This document shows, piece after piece, positions 1-9,185 of a DNA stretch of 64,000 nucleotides. The notes below the pieces were generated by a model. It was not told the origin of the DNA. It worked only from the letters and a program-made list of their open reading frames with translations, and made no database searches. Position 1 is the stretch's first letter. Each line of letters starts with the position of its first letter. Source of the DNA: an uncultured Alphaproteobacteria bacterium (GTDB lineage Bacteria; Pseudomonadota; Alphaproteobacteria; Rhizobiales; Ancalomicrobiaceae); assembly GCA_937864925.1 (NCBI GenBank), contig CALMFH010000154.1:1-64000 (forward strand). Reading direction: 5' to 3'. The position numbers and the translations under genes were made by a program.

Positions 1-794
1 TCTCCCAGTCGGGCGAGACCGCCGACACGCTCGCCTCGCTGCGCTACTGCAAGGCGCACGGCCTCGCCACCGCGGCGGTGGTCAACGTGCCGACCTCGAC
101 GATCGCGCGCGAGTCCGACGTCGTCTATCCGACGCTCGCCGGTCCGGAGATCGGTGTCGCCTCGACCAAGGCCTTCACCTGTCAGCTGGCGGTGCTCGCC
201 TCCCTGGCGGTGGCGGCGGGCCGCGCCCGCGGCATCCTCGCCGAGAGCGACGAGAAGACCCTGGTCCGCGCCTTCGCCGAACTGCCGGGACTGGTCTCGC
301 GTGCGCTGCGGCTGGAACCGGAAGTCGAACGGCTCGCCCGCCGGATCGCCAAGGCCAAGGACGTCATCTATCTCGGCCGCGGTTCGAGCTTCCCCCTGGC
401 TCTCGAGGGCGCTCTGAAGCTCAAGGAGATCTCCTACATCCATGCCGAGGGCTATGCCGCCGGCGAGCTCAAGCACGGGCCGATCGCACTGATCGACGAA
501 ACCATGCCGGTGATCGTCATCGCACCGCACGACCGGATCTTCGAGAAGACCGTCTCCAACATGCAGGAGGTGGCGGCGCGCGGTGCCCGCATCGTGCTGA
601 TCACCGACGAGAAGGGCGCGGCTGCAGCGGCGATTCCCACCCTCGAAACCATCGTCCTGCCGGACATGGCGGCGACGGTGACCCCCCTCGTCTACGCCGT
701 GCCGGTCCAGATGCTCGCCTATCACACCGCCGTGTTCATGGGCACGGACGTCGACCAGCCGCGCAATCTGGCGAAATCGGTCACGGTGGAATAG
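1..794 (+). CDS. glmS: Glutamine--fructose-6-phosphate aminotransferase (isomerizing), C-terminal part
   Basis: The reading frame is open from base 3, so the gene begins before the window. It is the 3' part of GlmS, which makes glucosamine-6-phosphate from fructose-6-phosphate and glutamine for peptidoglycan and lipid A. The visible segment is the isomerase half with two SIS folds: it starts at the sugar-phosphate loop SQSGETADTL, continues with PEIGVASTKAFT, then GRGSSFPLALEGALKLKEISY and AEGYAAGELKHGP, and ends in the family's typical DQPRNLAKSVTVE tail. The N-terminal glutaminase domain is missing only because of the window edge. In related Hyphomicrobiales glmS normally sits close to a DUF502 gene and recG; here two acyltransferase genes lie between. 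Confidence 0.97.
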   Translation, partial: SQSGETADTLASLRYCKAHGLATAAVVNVPTSTIARESDVVYPTLAGPEIGVASTKAFTCQLAVLASLAVAAGRARGILAESDEKTLVRAFAELPGLVSRALRLEPEVERLARRIAKAKDVIYLGRGSSFPLALEGALKLKEISYIHAEGYAAGELKHGPIALIDETMPVIVIAPHDRIFEKTVSNMQEVAARGARIVLITDEKGAAAAAIPTLETIVLPDMAATVTPLVYAVPVQMLAYHTAVFMGTDVDQPRNLAKSVTVE

Positions 795-797
795 TGA

Positions 798-817
798 CCG
801 GCCGAACCCTCGGCCGG
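798..817. terminator. Hairpin between glmS and the convergent acyltransferase gene
   Basis: CCGGCCGA (798-805) and TCGGCCGG (810-817) form a perfect 8-bp stem with a 4-base loop, starting 4 bases after the glmS stop. A second GC palindrome (around 828-840) and a short T-run follow. The hairpin could end transcription from both sides of this convergent junction, but there is no strong U-tract directly after the stem, so the call is tentative. Confidence 0.45.
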
Positions 818-963
818 CCGCGTCGCGCCGGCGCGGCCGTGTCTTTCCCGTCTCACGCGACGGCGGAAAGGGAGGTGGCGCGCCGAACCGTGTCGACGAT
901 CCGATCGCGGTCGCCGGTCGGGGGGGGCGGATCGTTCGCCGGCGAAGGATGACGGTGCTGTCG

Positions 964-2067
964 TCAGGCGGCGTCGGCGGCTCTGACGTCGCGGCGGCGA
1001 GGCCCGGCCGGATCGATCCAACGCTTCAACTTCTTGGCGATCAGGTTGCGGGCCAGCAGCAGGCGCAGCATGGCGGCGCCGCGCGGACCGAACTCCTCGG
1101 CGATCAGCCACATCGGTTCGGCGACGACACCGAAGGAGAACTTGTAGGGCTCCGAGCCGATGGTGAAATCGAATTCGCCGAGCCCGCGACCGGTCGCCCA
1201 GGCGATGGCGTCTTCGATCAGCAACAGGCCGGGCGACCAGTTCTTGAAGTGCTCGTCGTGACCGATGGCGAGCAGGCGGAAGGCGTCAGCCTCGACCAGA
1301 CCGAAACCGGCGGCGATCGGTTCGCCGTCGAGGGTGAGCCGGATCACCCGCGCCGGATCTCCGGCGGAGGCGAGACAGCGATAGAAATCGTCGATGGTGG
1401 GACGCTCGCCGTAGCGTTCGCCCCGCCACACGAGCAGCCGTTCGAGTGCCGGCGCCGCCGTCTCGCCGGTGTCGACGACGAATTCCAGCCGTCCCTTGCG
1501 GGAGAGCTTGCGCCGTTTACGGTCGAGGGAACGGGCCATGGTCTGGCAGAAACGGGTGGCGCGGAGCGTCGCGTAGTCGGCATCGAGGCGCAACGGATGA
1601 CGCACGACGTGCGATCGCCGCAGGCCGGGAAGGACGAGCAGCGGATCGACACGATCGCCGAGGGCAGCCGGGAGTTTGTCGATCATCAGGAAGGTGGCGT
1701 CGTCGGGCAGCGCCGCGACGATCCGGGTCCAGAGCGAGCGCATCTCCGTCGGAGACGGGCGGAAGTCGGGAGCGGCGAAAGAGGCGTTGTAGTCGCAGAC
1801 GCCGAGATCGAGCGGCGCCCAATAGGGGGTGGCGCCGAAGCTTTCGAGCATCAGCGGCAGAGCGAAGAGCGGTCGGCCGGTCGCCGCGCTCTCGACCAGC
1901 ACGACCACGGTCCGTCGCCCGGCGCGATCGCCCGCCGCCAGCCAGCAGTCGGTCCAGGTGGCGTGCTGGAAGGCGGTCGGACGCATGTCGTCGGGCAGTG
2001 CGGCGAGCACGTTCCGAACCGCAACGGCGCCGCTCACCACCCGAACCCGCGTTTCGATCGCGGTCAT
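964..2067 (-). CDS. GNAT-superfamily N-acyltransferase (Acetyltransf_6/BioF2-like), copy 1
   Basis: The 367-residue product resembles the FemAB/CelD-like branch of the GNAT superfamily (Acetyltransf_6). The C-terminal half carries the landmarks: a basic stretch MARSLDRKRRKLSRKGRL, a WRGERYGERP segment, LDGEPIAAGFGLVEADAFRLL and the acceptor-side motif FKNWSPGLLLIEDAIAWA followed by DFTIGSEPYKFSFG. The substrate cannot be read from sequence. It is a diverged tandem paralogue of the next gene (2196-3284): both share the DFTIGSEPYKF motif and the APDFRP block. Bacterial ceramide synthase (bCerS of Caulobacter) is also described as an N-acyltransferase-superfamily protein, so with sphingolipid-like genes 20-30 kb away a role in N-acylating a sphingoid base is possible, but this is speculation. 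No signal peptide is seen. Confidence 0.8.
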   Translation of the reverse strand: MTAIETRVRVVSGAVAVRNVLAALPDDMRPTAFQHATWTDCWLAAGDRAGRRTVVVLVESAATGRPLFALPLMLESFGATPYWAPLDLGVCDYNASFAAPDFRPSPTEMRSLWTRIVAALPDDATFLMIDKLPAALGDRVDPLLVLPGLRRSHVVRHPLRLDADYATLRATRFCQTMARSLDRKRRKLSRKGRLEFVVDTGETAAPALERLLVWRGERYGERPTIDDFYRCLASAGDPARVIRLTLDGEPIAAGFGLVEADAFRLLAIGHDEHFKNWSPGLLLIEDAIAWATGRGLGEFDFTIGSEPYKFSFGVVAEPMWLIAEEFGPRGAAMLRLLLARNLIAKKLKRWIDPAGPRRRDVRAADAA

Positions 2068-2195
2068 CCCATCTCTCCCCGATCGGCCGTCGGCCGGTCC
2101 GCCTCTTCGTCCCTAGTCGACGCATCCTGCCACAGGGGGCTGAACAGGTGGTTACGGAGCGGGAATGTCGACCGGTCGACGCGCTGCGCGTGTCG

Positions 2196-3284
2196 TCAGT
2201 CGCCGACCGGACCGAGCCGGGCGCGAGCTCGCGCGAAACCGGCGGCGGTGCCGCGCGCCAGACCGGCGGCCAGCCGGCGGGCGCCGAGGAGCCTCAGGAT
2301 CAACGAGCCGCGCAGCCGCAGGGACGACCGGATCTCCCACAGGCGTTCGCTCGCGACACCGAAATCGAACTTGTACGGCTCGGAGCCGATGGTGAAGTCG
2401 AAGACGTCGAGACCCTCGCAGCAGGCCCAGCCGATCATCTCGTCGATGGCGAGGAGGCCGGGTGACCAGTTCTTCCACTGCGTGTCGAAGGCGGTGACGA
2501 GGAGCCGGAGAGCCCCGTCGCAGACGATGGCGTAGCACCCGGCGACGGCCGTTCCGTCGAGGCGGAGCATGCCGACGCGGGCGAGATCACCGTCGTCGAG
2601 GAGGCGGCGGTAGAAATCGGTGGTGATCGGCCTGGTGTCGTAGCGGCGTTCGCGCCACCGCATCAGTTGCTCGAGATGGGGCGCCGCCCGTGCACCGGAA
2701 AGGACGATGAAATCGAGCGTGCCGCGCCGGCCGAGTTTGCGATGCTTGCGGGCGAGCGAGCGGCCCGCACGGTAGCGCGCGCGGACGGCGGCGAGGCCGT
2801 CGGCGAGCGCCAACGGGTGGCCGACGAAGCGCGACGGGCGCGGTCGAGCGAGGTCGAGCAGCGGATTGCGTCGGCCGGCGATCCGTTCGGGGATCTTCTC
2901 GAGGAAGATCATGTCGCCCAGCGGCAACCGTTCACGGACCTGCGCCCAGATCCGGCGCATGACCTGCGGCGGCGGCCGGAAGTCGGGAGCGAGCAGGGGG
3001 GCGTTGTAGTCCGAGACGCCGTCGTCGAGCGCTGTCCAACAGGGCACGCCGGAGCGCGTGTCGAGCATCAGCGGCAGAACGAAGAGGACGGCACCGGTCG
3101 ATGCGTCGGTCACCGTCACCAGCGCCAGAGTCGGCCGGGTCTCGGCATGGGCGGCGAGCCACGCACCGATCCAGCTCGCCTGCTGGAACGGCCCGCGCAG
3201 CAGCTCGGTCGGTAGCCCCCGCAACTGTTCTTCGACGGTGCGCACATCCGTTACAACGCGGACGCGATGGTCCATCGTCTGCAT
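2196..3284 (-). CDS. GNAT-superfamily N-acyltransferase (Acetyltransf_6/BioF2-like), copy 2
   Basis: This is a paralogue of the gene at 964-2067, in the same orientation and 128 bases upstream of it. The protein (362 residues from the ATG at 3284) aligns along its length with the neighbour: RVRVVTDVRTVEEQLRGLP at the N-terminus, APDFRPPPQVMRRIW, ARKHRKLGRRGTLDF, WRERRYDTRP and WKNWSPGLLAIDEMIGWA followed by DFTIGSEPYKFDFG. The frame stays open upstream to 3437, but the paralogue begins at the equivalent of residue 1-5 here, so I chose the ATG at 3284 (another in-frame ATG lies at 3275). The 209 bases to the divergent DUF502 gene are enough for a promoter. Substrate unknown; see the partner gene for the sphingolipid speculation. 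Confidence 0.8.
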   Translation of the reverse strand: MQTMDHRVRVVTDVRTVEEQLRGLPTELLRGPFQQASWIGAWLAAHAETRPTLALVTVTDASTGAVLFVLPLMLDTRSGVPCWTALDDGVSDYNAPLLAPDFRPPPQVMRRIWAQVRERLPLGDMIFLEKIPERIAGRRNPLLDLARPRPSRFVGHPLALADGLAAVRARYRAGRSLARKHRKLGRRGTLDFIVLSGARAAPHLEQLMRWRERRYDTRPITTDFYRRLLDDGDLARVGMLRLDGTAVAGCYAIVCDGALRLLVTAFDTQWKNWSPGLLAIDEMIGWACCEGLDVFDFTIGSEPYKFDFGVASERLWEIRSSLRLRGSLILRLLGARRLAAGLARGTAAGFARARARLGPVGD

Positions 3285-3493
3285 CGAACCGGATCCCCCG
3301 AGCCCCGCATTTCCAGATGCCACGCCATCAAATTGCACGAAACGCGGCGCCGAGGCGAGGGGCGGTCGGAGGAAACTGCGCGCCGTGGTTACGAACGCCT
3401 GCGGTGTCACGTCCCGGTCACATGGCGAACCACGCATTTGTCGCGATGCGAAAAGGCGATAGTCTCTCGCCGGCGAGGCGGCGGAGGGCCGTG

Positions 3494-4243
3494 ATGGACG
3501 ACAGGACCGACATACCCGCGTTGCAACCGACCTGGGCGGCGCGGCTCCGTAATCACTTCGTCACCGGTCTGGTGGTGGTCGGTCCGCTCGCCATCACCGT
3601 CTACATCGCGCGCGGATTCCTCGAATGGGTCGACGCCACGGTGAAGCCGCTGATCCCGTCGGCGTGGAATCCGGACAGCTACCTGCCTTTCGCCGTGCCC
3701 GGTTTCGGCCTGGTGGTCGCCCTCATCGGCCTCACCGCCCTCGGTGCCCTCACCGCCAGCCTGGTCGGCCGGACGCTTCTCTCCTACGGCGAGGACCTGG
3801 TCGGCCACCTGCCATTCGTCCGTCCGGTCTACAAGACCCTGAAACAGATCTTCGAAACCTTCGTTTCGTCGCGCGACCAGTCGTTCCGCGAGGTCGGCCT
3901 GATCCAGTGGCCGCGACCGGGGATCTGGTCGCTGGTCTTCGTCTCCGGGCCGACCAGAGCCGAGGTGGCGGCGCGGCTCAACGAGGTGCGGCCGGAGGTC
4001 GCGGTCGACGATTGGCTCACCGTCTTCATACCGACGACACCGAATCCGACCGGCGGCTACATCATGTTCCTGCCGAAGTCCGAGGTGCGCATCCTCGACA
4101 TGAACACGGAGGACGCCGCCAAGTTCATCATCTCGGGCGGCATCGTCACACCGGACTGGGTGCCGAGTGCGGACCCGGCGGGGCCGCTTCCCCCACCGTT
4201 CGGCGAAGCGGCGGAGCGGACCCGTTCGACCGCGGCCGGATGA
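3494..4243 (+). CDS. DUF502 family inner-membrane protein
   Basis: The 249-residue protein has two hydrophobic segments near the N-terminus (about residues 18-37 and 55-85) and a soluble C-terminal part with the family's conserved block: PFVRPVYKTLKQIFETF, then PRPGIWSLVFVSG and FIPTTPNPTGGYIMFLPKSEV. DUF502 proteins are widespread in alphaproteobacteria and plants (the COV group); their biochemical function is unknown. The ATG at 3494 is preceded by GGAGG (3482-3487). The frame is open far upstream, but that part lacks family similarity and overlaps the divergent acyltransferase gene. It converges on recG with only 12 bases between the stops, matching the usual glmS-DUF502-recG neighbourhood. 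Confidence 0.88.
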   Translation: MDDRTDIPALQPTWAARLRNHFVTGLVVVGPLAITVYIARGFLEWVDATVKPLIPSAWNPDSYLPFAVPGFGLVVALIGLTALGALTASLVGRTLLSYGEDLVGHLPFVRPVYKTLKQIFETFVSSRDQSFREVGLIQWPRPGIWSLVFVSGPTRAEVAARLNEVRPEVAVDDWLTVFIPTTPNPTGGYIMFLPKSEVRILDMNTEDAAKFIISGGIVTPDWVPSADPAGPLPPPFGEAAERTRSTAAG

Positions 4244-4255
4244 GGCGGTTCGCCA

Positions 4256-6367
4256 TCAGCCCGCTTTGATCAGGCGGACACCCTGATCCTGATCGAAGAG
4301 ATGGAGAAGGACACGCAGCGCCCGGCCGCGATCGCTGGTCAGATCGGGATCGCGGGCGAGGATCAGGCGGGCATCGTCGCGGGCGGTCTCCAGCAGATCG
4401 GCGTGGAGATCGAGCCGAGCGAGGCGGAAGCCGGGCAGGCCCGACTGCTTCGTCCCCAACACCTCGCCGCCACCGCGCAGTTTCAGGTCCTCCTCGGCGA
4501 TGAGGAAACCGTCCTCGGTCGCCCGCATGATCTCGAGCCGCGCCTTCGCCGTCTCGGTCAGCGGCGCCTTGTAGACGAGCAGGCAGGAGGACGCCTCCGA
4601 GCCGCGCCCGACCCGGCCGCGCAACTGGTGCAGTTGGGCGAGGCCGAAGCGTTCGGCGTGTTCGATCACCATGATCGTCGCATCCGGCACGTCGACGCCG
4701 ACCTCGATGACGGTGGTGGCGACCAGGAGCCGGGTCTCACCTTCCTGGAAGGCGCGCATCGCCGCGTCCTTTTCCTCCGCCTTCATCCGCCCGTGGACGA
4801 GGCCGACGACCGGCCCGAGGGTGCGGGAGAGATCCGCGAAGCGCGCTTCCGCCGCGGCGAGATCCAGCGTCTCGCTCTCCTCGACCAGTGGCGACACCCA
4901 GTAGACCTTCTGCCCCTCGGCGATGGCGCGACCGAGGGCATCGACGATCTCGCCCATACGATCGGCCGAGGCGAGGCGGGTGGCGATCGGTTGCCGGCCG
5001 GCCGGCTTCTCGGTCAGCCGCGACACGTCGAGATCGCCGAAGAAGCTCATCATCAGGGTGCGTGGGATCGGCGTCGCGGTCATCACCAGCAGGTCGGTGG
5101 CGCGGCCTTTGGCGGTCAGTGCCAGACGTTGGTGGACGCCGAAGCGGTGCTGCTCGTCGACCACGGCGAGACCGAGGTCGGCGAAGTCGACAGGCCCCTG
5201 GAAGAGCGCGTGGGTGCCGACCAACAGGCGGATGGTGCCGTTCGCCAGACCTTCGAGGACACGCTCGCGTTCTCTGCCCTTCTCGCGCCCGGTGAGGATC
5301 GCCCAATCGATGCCGGCGGCCTCCGCCAGCGGGGCGAGCGAGCGGGCGTGCTGGCGGGCGAGGAGGTCGGTCGGCGCCATGATCGCCGCCTGACCACCGG
5401 CTTCGATCGCCATGGCGCAGGCCAGAACGGCGACCAGGGTCTTGCCGGCGCCGACATCGCCCTGGAGCAGGCGCAACATGCGTTCCGGGGTGGCGAGATC
5501 GCGTCGGATGTCCTCGACCGCTGCCTCCTGCGACCCGGTGAGCCGATAGGGCAGCGCATCGAGGATGCGGTCGGTCAGCACACCCGTGGCGATCCGCGGC
5601 GTCTTGGTGGCGCGTTTGGCCGAGGCGCGGACCAGAGAGAGGGTCAACTGTTGGGCGAGGAACTCGTCGTAGGCGAGACGCGCCAGTGCCGGAGCGTCGG
5701 CCCCCTCGCCGGGGATGCCCTCCGGGTGGTGGACCGCCACGAGTGCGGCCCGGAAATCGGGGGAGCGGTGGCGGGCGAGCCAGTCGGGATCCTGCCATTC
5801 GGGGAGCCTCGGGCAATGATCGAGCGCCGCCTTCACGGTGCGGCCGATGGCGCGCGAGGTCAGGCCCTCGGTCTGGGGATAGACCGGTTCGACCAGCGGC
5901 AGTTTCTCGAACTCCGCCTCGGTCACCACGTGGTCGGGGTGAACCATCTGCGGCGCGCCGTTGAACCACTCGACCTTGCCCGACACCCAACGCTTTTCGC
6001 CCTCCGGCAGGAGCTTCGCCAGCCAGTCGGCGCGCGGCGAGAAATAGACGAGGGCGATCTCCCCGGTCTCGTCCCAGCCGTAGACCTTGTAGGGAGCGCG
6101 GGAATGGCGTGGCGGCGGGCGATGGCGATCGATGGTCAGATGCAGGGTGACGATCGCCCCTTCCGGGGCGCGGGCGACGCCGGGGCGCAGGCGGCGGTCG
6201 ACGATACCGGTCGGCAGATGGAAGAGCAGGTCGACCAGCCGCGCTCCGGCGCCCGCCTCGACCGCGACGCCGTCCAGCAGCCGGTCGTAGAGCGCCGCCG
6301 TCTTCGGTCCGACGCCGGGGAGGCCGGTCAACGAGGCGAAGAGGGGCGTGAGGATGTCGGGACGCAT
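4256..6367 (-). CDS. recG: ATP-dependent DNA helicase RecG
   Basis: The 703-residue protein is a full-length RecG, the helicase that remodels stalled replication forks and branch-migrates Holliday junctions. The N-terminal wedge/OB region begins with the helix-hairpin-helix-like LTGLPGVGPKTAALYDRLL (about 13-31). Walker A is GDVGAGKT at 303-310 and the Walker B box is DEQH at 404-407, followed by RFGVHQR, TATPIPRTL, and the C-terminal helicase motifs HGRMKAEEKD, ATTVIEVGVDVP and QLRGRVGRG. The C-terminal LKLRGGGEVLGTKQSGLPGF is diagnostic for RecG. The start is the first ATG with the conserved N-terminus. It lies 79 bases downstream of the ThDP-enzyme gene on the same strand. Confidence 0.97.
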   Translation of the reverse strand: MRPDILTPLFASLTGLPGVGPKTAALYDRLLDGVAVEAGAGARLVDLLFHLPTGIVDRRLRPGVARAPEGAIVTLHLTIDRHRPPPRHSRAPYKVYGWDETGEIALVYFSPRADWLAKLLPEGEKRWVSGKVEWFNGAPQMVHPDHVVTEAEFEKLPLVEPVYPQTEGLTSRAIGRTVKAALDHCPRLPEWQDPDWLARHRSPDFRAALVAVHHPEGIPGEGADAPALARLAYDEFLAQQLTLSLVRASAKRATKTPRIATGVLTDRILDALPYRLTGSQEAAVEDIRRDLATPERMLRLLQGDVGAGKTLVAVLACAMAIEAGGQAAIMAPTDLLARQHARSLAPLAEAAGIDWAILTGREKGRERERVLEGLANGTIRLLVGTHALFQGPVDFADLGLAVVDEQHRFGVHQRLALTAKGRATDLLVMTATPIPRTLMMSFFGDLDVSRLTEKPAGRQPIATRLASADRMGEIVDALGRAIAEGQKVYWVSPLVEESETLDLAAAEARFADLSRTLGPVVGLVHGRMKAEEKDAAMRAFQEGETRLLVATTVIEVGVDVPDATIMVIEHAERFGLAQLHQLRGRVGRGSEASSCLLVYKAPLTETAKARLEIMRATEDGFLIAEEDLKLRGGGEVLGTKQSGLPGFRLARLDLHADLLETARDDARLILARDPDLTSDRGRALRVLLHLFDQDQGVRLIKAG

Positions 6368-6446
6368 CGCGGCTCGCCGGCGTTCGGGATCGAGGTTCCT
6401 CGAACCGGTTGTAGCAGGCGGCCGGCACCGCGGGGAGGGGTGCGTC

Positions 6447-8144
6447 TCAACCCATCCACTGAGAGACGGGGGCGGCGGCGTCCTGCAGCGGTTGGCTGAT
6501 CACGTCGAGGAGGACCGGCCCGTCGTGGGCGAGGGCCTTCGCCAGGGTCGAAGGCAGTTCGCGCGGATCCTCGACGCGGAACGAGGTCACGCCGTAGGCG
6601 GCCGCGATGCGGGCGTGATCGGTGCGCTCGAAGTCGACCGAGAAGTAGCGGGCGCCGTAACCGGCACGCTGGCTCGCCTTGATCCAGCCGAACACCGCAT
6701 TGGAGACGACGATCATCGTGACCGGCAGCTTCAGGCGGGCGAGCGTCTCGAGTTCGCCGACGGTGAAGCCGAAGGCGCCGTCGCCCATGACGGCCACGAC
6801 GCGGGCGTCGGGGCGGCCGATCTTGGCGCCCGCCGCCGCCGCCATCGAATAGCCCAGAGCTCCGTGGGCGCGGTTGGTGACGAAGTGGCGGCCGGGGCGG
6901 CGCAGTTCGAAATAGGCCGAGACATAGGGGCAGGGCGTCCCGGGGTCGGCGACGACGATCGCGTCGTCGGGGAGCGCCGCGGCGAGGTCGCGGATCAGCC
7001 GTTCCGGCCGGATCGGCGTGGCGTCGTCGGCGGCGAGCAGACCGAAGGCCGCCCATTTCGACCGTTTGGCCTCGGCCACCGACGCACGGCCGGCGCCGTC
7101 GCGCTCCGGCCGTCCGGCGAGGCGGTCGGCGACCGCGAGGTCGAGGGCTTCGAGGGCGAGGCGGGCGTCGCCGACCAGGGCGACCTCGGTCGGGTAGTTG
7201 GTGGCGATCGCCGCCGGATCGACGTCGATGTGGACGATCGGCACGGTCGGCGCCGGGTGGCGCCAATGTTCGGTCGAGGTCGAGCCGGCGCGGCAGCCGA
7301 CGATCACCACCAGATCGGCGGCGTCGATCACCGCGCGGGTGGCGAGAACGCCGCCGTTCGAGCCGACCACGCCGGCACAGAGCGGATGGGTCTCGGCCAG
7401 CGCCCCCTTGCCGCTCACCGTGGTGGTCACCGGCGCGTCGAGCCGTTCGGCCAGCGCCATGAGCGCCTCGCTCGCCCCGGCCGCGATCACCCCGCCACCG
7501 ACCAGGAACACCGGCCGGCGAGCGGCGACCAGTCGATCCGCGGCGCGTTCGACGTCTTCGGCCGCCGGGGCCGAGCGCCACGACGGGGCGCGGCCGTGCT
7601 CGGCCTGGGTCCAGATCTCGCTCGCCGGCACCACGCCGGTCTGGACGTCGAACGGCAGGCCGATGTGGGCCGAACCGGGCTTGCCGGTGGTCATGGCGCG
7701 GAAGGCGGCGCGAACCGCACGCGGCAGGTCGGCCGAACGGTCGAGAACGGTGTTCCACTTGGTCAGCGGCCGATAGAGGCCCCGCTGGTCGAGTTCGGTC
7801 AGCGGAAAGCGGCCGCGCGCCGAGACCGAGACGTCGGAGGTGATGCCGAGCACCGGGACCGAGCTCTCGTTGGCCTCGACGATGCCGGGCAGCAGATAGG
7901 TGGCGCCGCCGCCGCTCGGCCCCTCGCAGACGCCGACCCGGCCGGTCACCCGGGCATAGCCGTCGGCCATGTAGGCGGCCGAGCGCTCGTCGCGAGTGAG
8001 CACGTGGCGGATGCCGCGACCGTCGCGGAAGAAGGCGTCGTAGAGCGGCAGCGAGGTGTCGCCGCACAGGCCGAAGACGGTGTCGACGCCATGGAGCTCG
8101 AGCATCCGCAGTAGAGCTTCGGCGCCGGTGAGTTCGTTGCTCAT
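6447..8144 (-). CDS. Thiamine-diphosphate-dependent enzyme of the acetolactate synthase/benzoylformate decarboxylase superfamily
   Basis: The 565-residue protein has the three-domain plan of this superfamily: PYR domain (about 1-170) with the activating glutamate E53 in RDERSAAYMADGYAR, a central Rossmann-like domain (about 195-340), and a PP domain (about 380-540) with the ThDP-binding motif beginning GDG at 454-456 and ending in VVSN, where most relatives have NN. The GPSGGGATYLLPGI loop is conserved. No acetolactate small subunit (ilvN) is nearby, so anabolic acetolactate synthase is unlikely. It could act on a 2-oxoacid, glyoxylate or sulfoacetaldehyde-type substrate; sequence alone does not decide. 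Its neighbours are transporters on the same strand, suggesting a catabolic role. Confidence 0.85.
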   Translation of the reverse strand: MSNELTGAEALLRMLELHGVDTVFGLCGDTSLPLYDAFFRDGRGIRHVLTRDERSAAYMADGYARVTGRVGVCEGPSGGGATYLLPGIVEANESSVPVLGITSDVSVSARGRFPLTELDQRGLYRPLTKWNTVLDRSADLPRAVRAAFRAMTTGKPGSAHIGLPFDVQTGVVPASEIWTQAEHGRAPSWRSAPAAEDVERAADRLVAARRPVFLVGGGVIAAGASEALMALAERLDAPVTTTVSGKGALAETHPLCAGVVGSNGGVLATRAVIDAADLVVIVGCRAGSTSTEHWRHPAPTVPIVHIDVDPAAIATNYPTEVALVGDARLALEALDLAVADRLAGRPERDGAGRASVAEAKRSKWAAFGLLAADDATPIRPERLIRDLAAALPDDAIVVADPGTPCPYVSAYFELRRPGRHFVTNRAHGALGYSMAAAAGAKIGRPDARVVAVMGDGAFGFTVGELETLARLKLPVTMIVVSNAVFGWIKASQRAGYGARYFSVDFERTDHARIAAAYGVTSFRVEDPRELPSTLAKALAHDGPVLLDVISQPLQDAAAPVSQWMG

Positions 8145-8231
8145 GGTCCCTCATCGGAAGCGGATCGGGCGGCGGTCGGGTTCGGGATCAGGCTAGTGCA
8201 CCGGCTCGGTCCGACGCAACCGGCCACGGGC

Positions 8232-9185
8232 CTATCGGCCGGCGCCCCCGATCCGGCGATAGAAGCCGCCGAGCAGCAGCGGCGTCAGGTACATCGGCAA
8301 CTGGTAGCAACCGACGAAGAGCATGATCGGTTCGATGATCGTATCCGGCAGCGCCGTCATCAGCAGGATGAAGTTGCGGTTGCCGCTGGCGATGCCGATC
8401 GCGGCGGCGGCCCGCGTGGCGCCGGCGCGGGCGGTGAGGGCGGCGCCGATGATCTGGAGGACGAAATTGGCGGCGAAGGCGGCGACCGTGGTCACGGCGA
8501 CGAGCCCGGGATCACGGCGGATCTCCAGCGCGATCGCCTCCATCACGCCGATGACGACGACGGCGAAGACCAGGGTCGACAGCCCGTCGATCACCGCGGT
8601 GCGGGCGGGCGAGAGGTCGGGCGACAGACGGGCGCGGGCGAGGAAGCCGACCGCAGCGGCGGCGCCGATCAGGCCGGCGAGGCGGAGCGCGGCGGGCGCC
8701 ACCGCGGCGGGATCGCCGAGGTCACCGGAGGCGAGGAAGACCGGCACCACCGTCACAGGCAGGAGTGCGGTCGAGATTACGACGATCCGCAGTGCCGGGG
8801 CGGGGTCACCGCCGACCAGGATGGTGAGGTTGGGTGCGCCGGCGATCGGGGCCGTCGTGGTCATGATCAGCAGCGCCAGAGCGAGCGGTCCGGTGAGGCC
8901 GAAGCCGCGTTCGACGGCGAGCACGCCGAGCGGTACCGCGATCTGCAGGAGGGCGACGAGCAGAAGCGTCGAGGCCATCGCCGCCAGTGCCCCCCAGGCC
9001 GCGCGCGCCCCGATGCGGAAGGCGGCGATCGCCAGGAGGATGGCGATGAGGGTGCCGATGTGCGGCCGGATCGCCCCGGCGAGACTCGGCGAGACGATGC
9101 CGGCGGTGAGTCCGACGACCAGCACCGCCCGGCCGTGGCGGGCGACGGCGGCGAGTGGGATCGCGAGGCCGGCTTCCCGGCTCAT
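8232..9185 (-). CDS. Bile acid:sodium symporter (BASS/SBF-like) family transporter
   Basis: The 317-residue protein is almost entirely hydrophobic, with about nine or ten membrane segments. It carries the SBF-type cross-over region TTAPIAGAPNLTILVGGDP (about residues 103-121) and a second conserved stretch ASGNRNFILLMTALP near the C-terminus. BASS relatives take up organic anions or 2-oxoacids with Na+; the substrate here is unknown. The ATG at 9185 overlaps the stop of dctM in an ATGA arrangement (9182-9185), so translation is probably coupled to the TRAP operon. The frame continues open upstream to 10634, but that stretch is the antisense-frame shadow of dctM and is not counted. Confidence 0.8.
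   Translation of the reverse strand: MSREAGLAIPLAAVARHGRAVLVVGLTAGIVSPSLAGAIRPHIGTLIAILLAIAAFRIGARAAWGALAAMASTLLLVALLQIAVPLGVLAVERGFGLTGPLALALLIMTTTAPIAGAPNLTILVGGDPAPALRIVVISTALLPVTVVPVFLASGDLGDPAAVAPAALRLAGLIGAAAAVGFLARARLSPDLSPARTAVIDGLSTLVFAVVVIGVMEAIALEIRRDPGLVAVTTVAAFAANFVLQIIGAALTARAGATRAAAAIGIASGNRNFILLMTALPDTIIEPIMLFVGCYQLPMYLTPLLLGGFYRRIGGAGR

Noticed and set aside
949-2535. A 528-codon plus-strand frame across the acyltransferase genes
   Set aside because: The minus strand encodes two paralogous proteins with conserved motifs; the plus frame has none.
4301-6499. A 732-codon plus-strand frame
   Set aside because: It is antisense to recG and has the composition expected of shadows.
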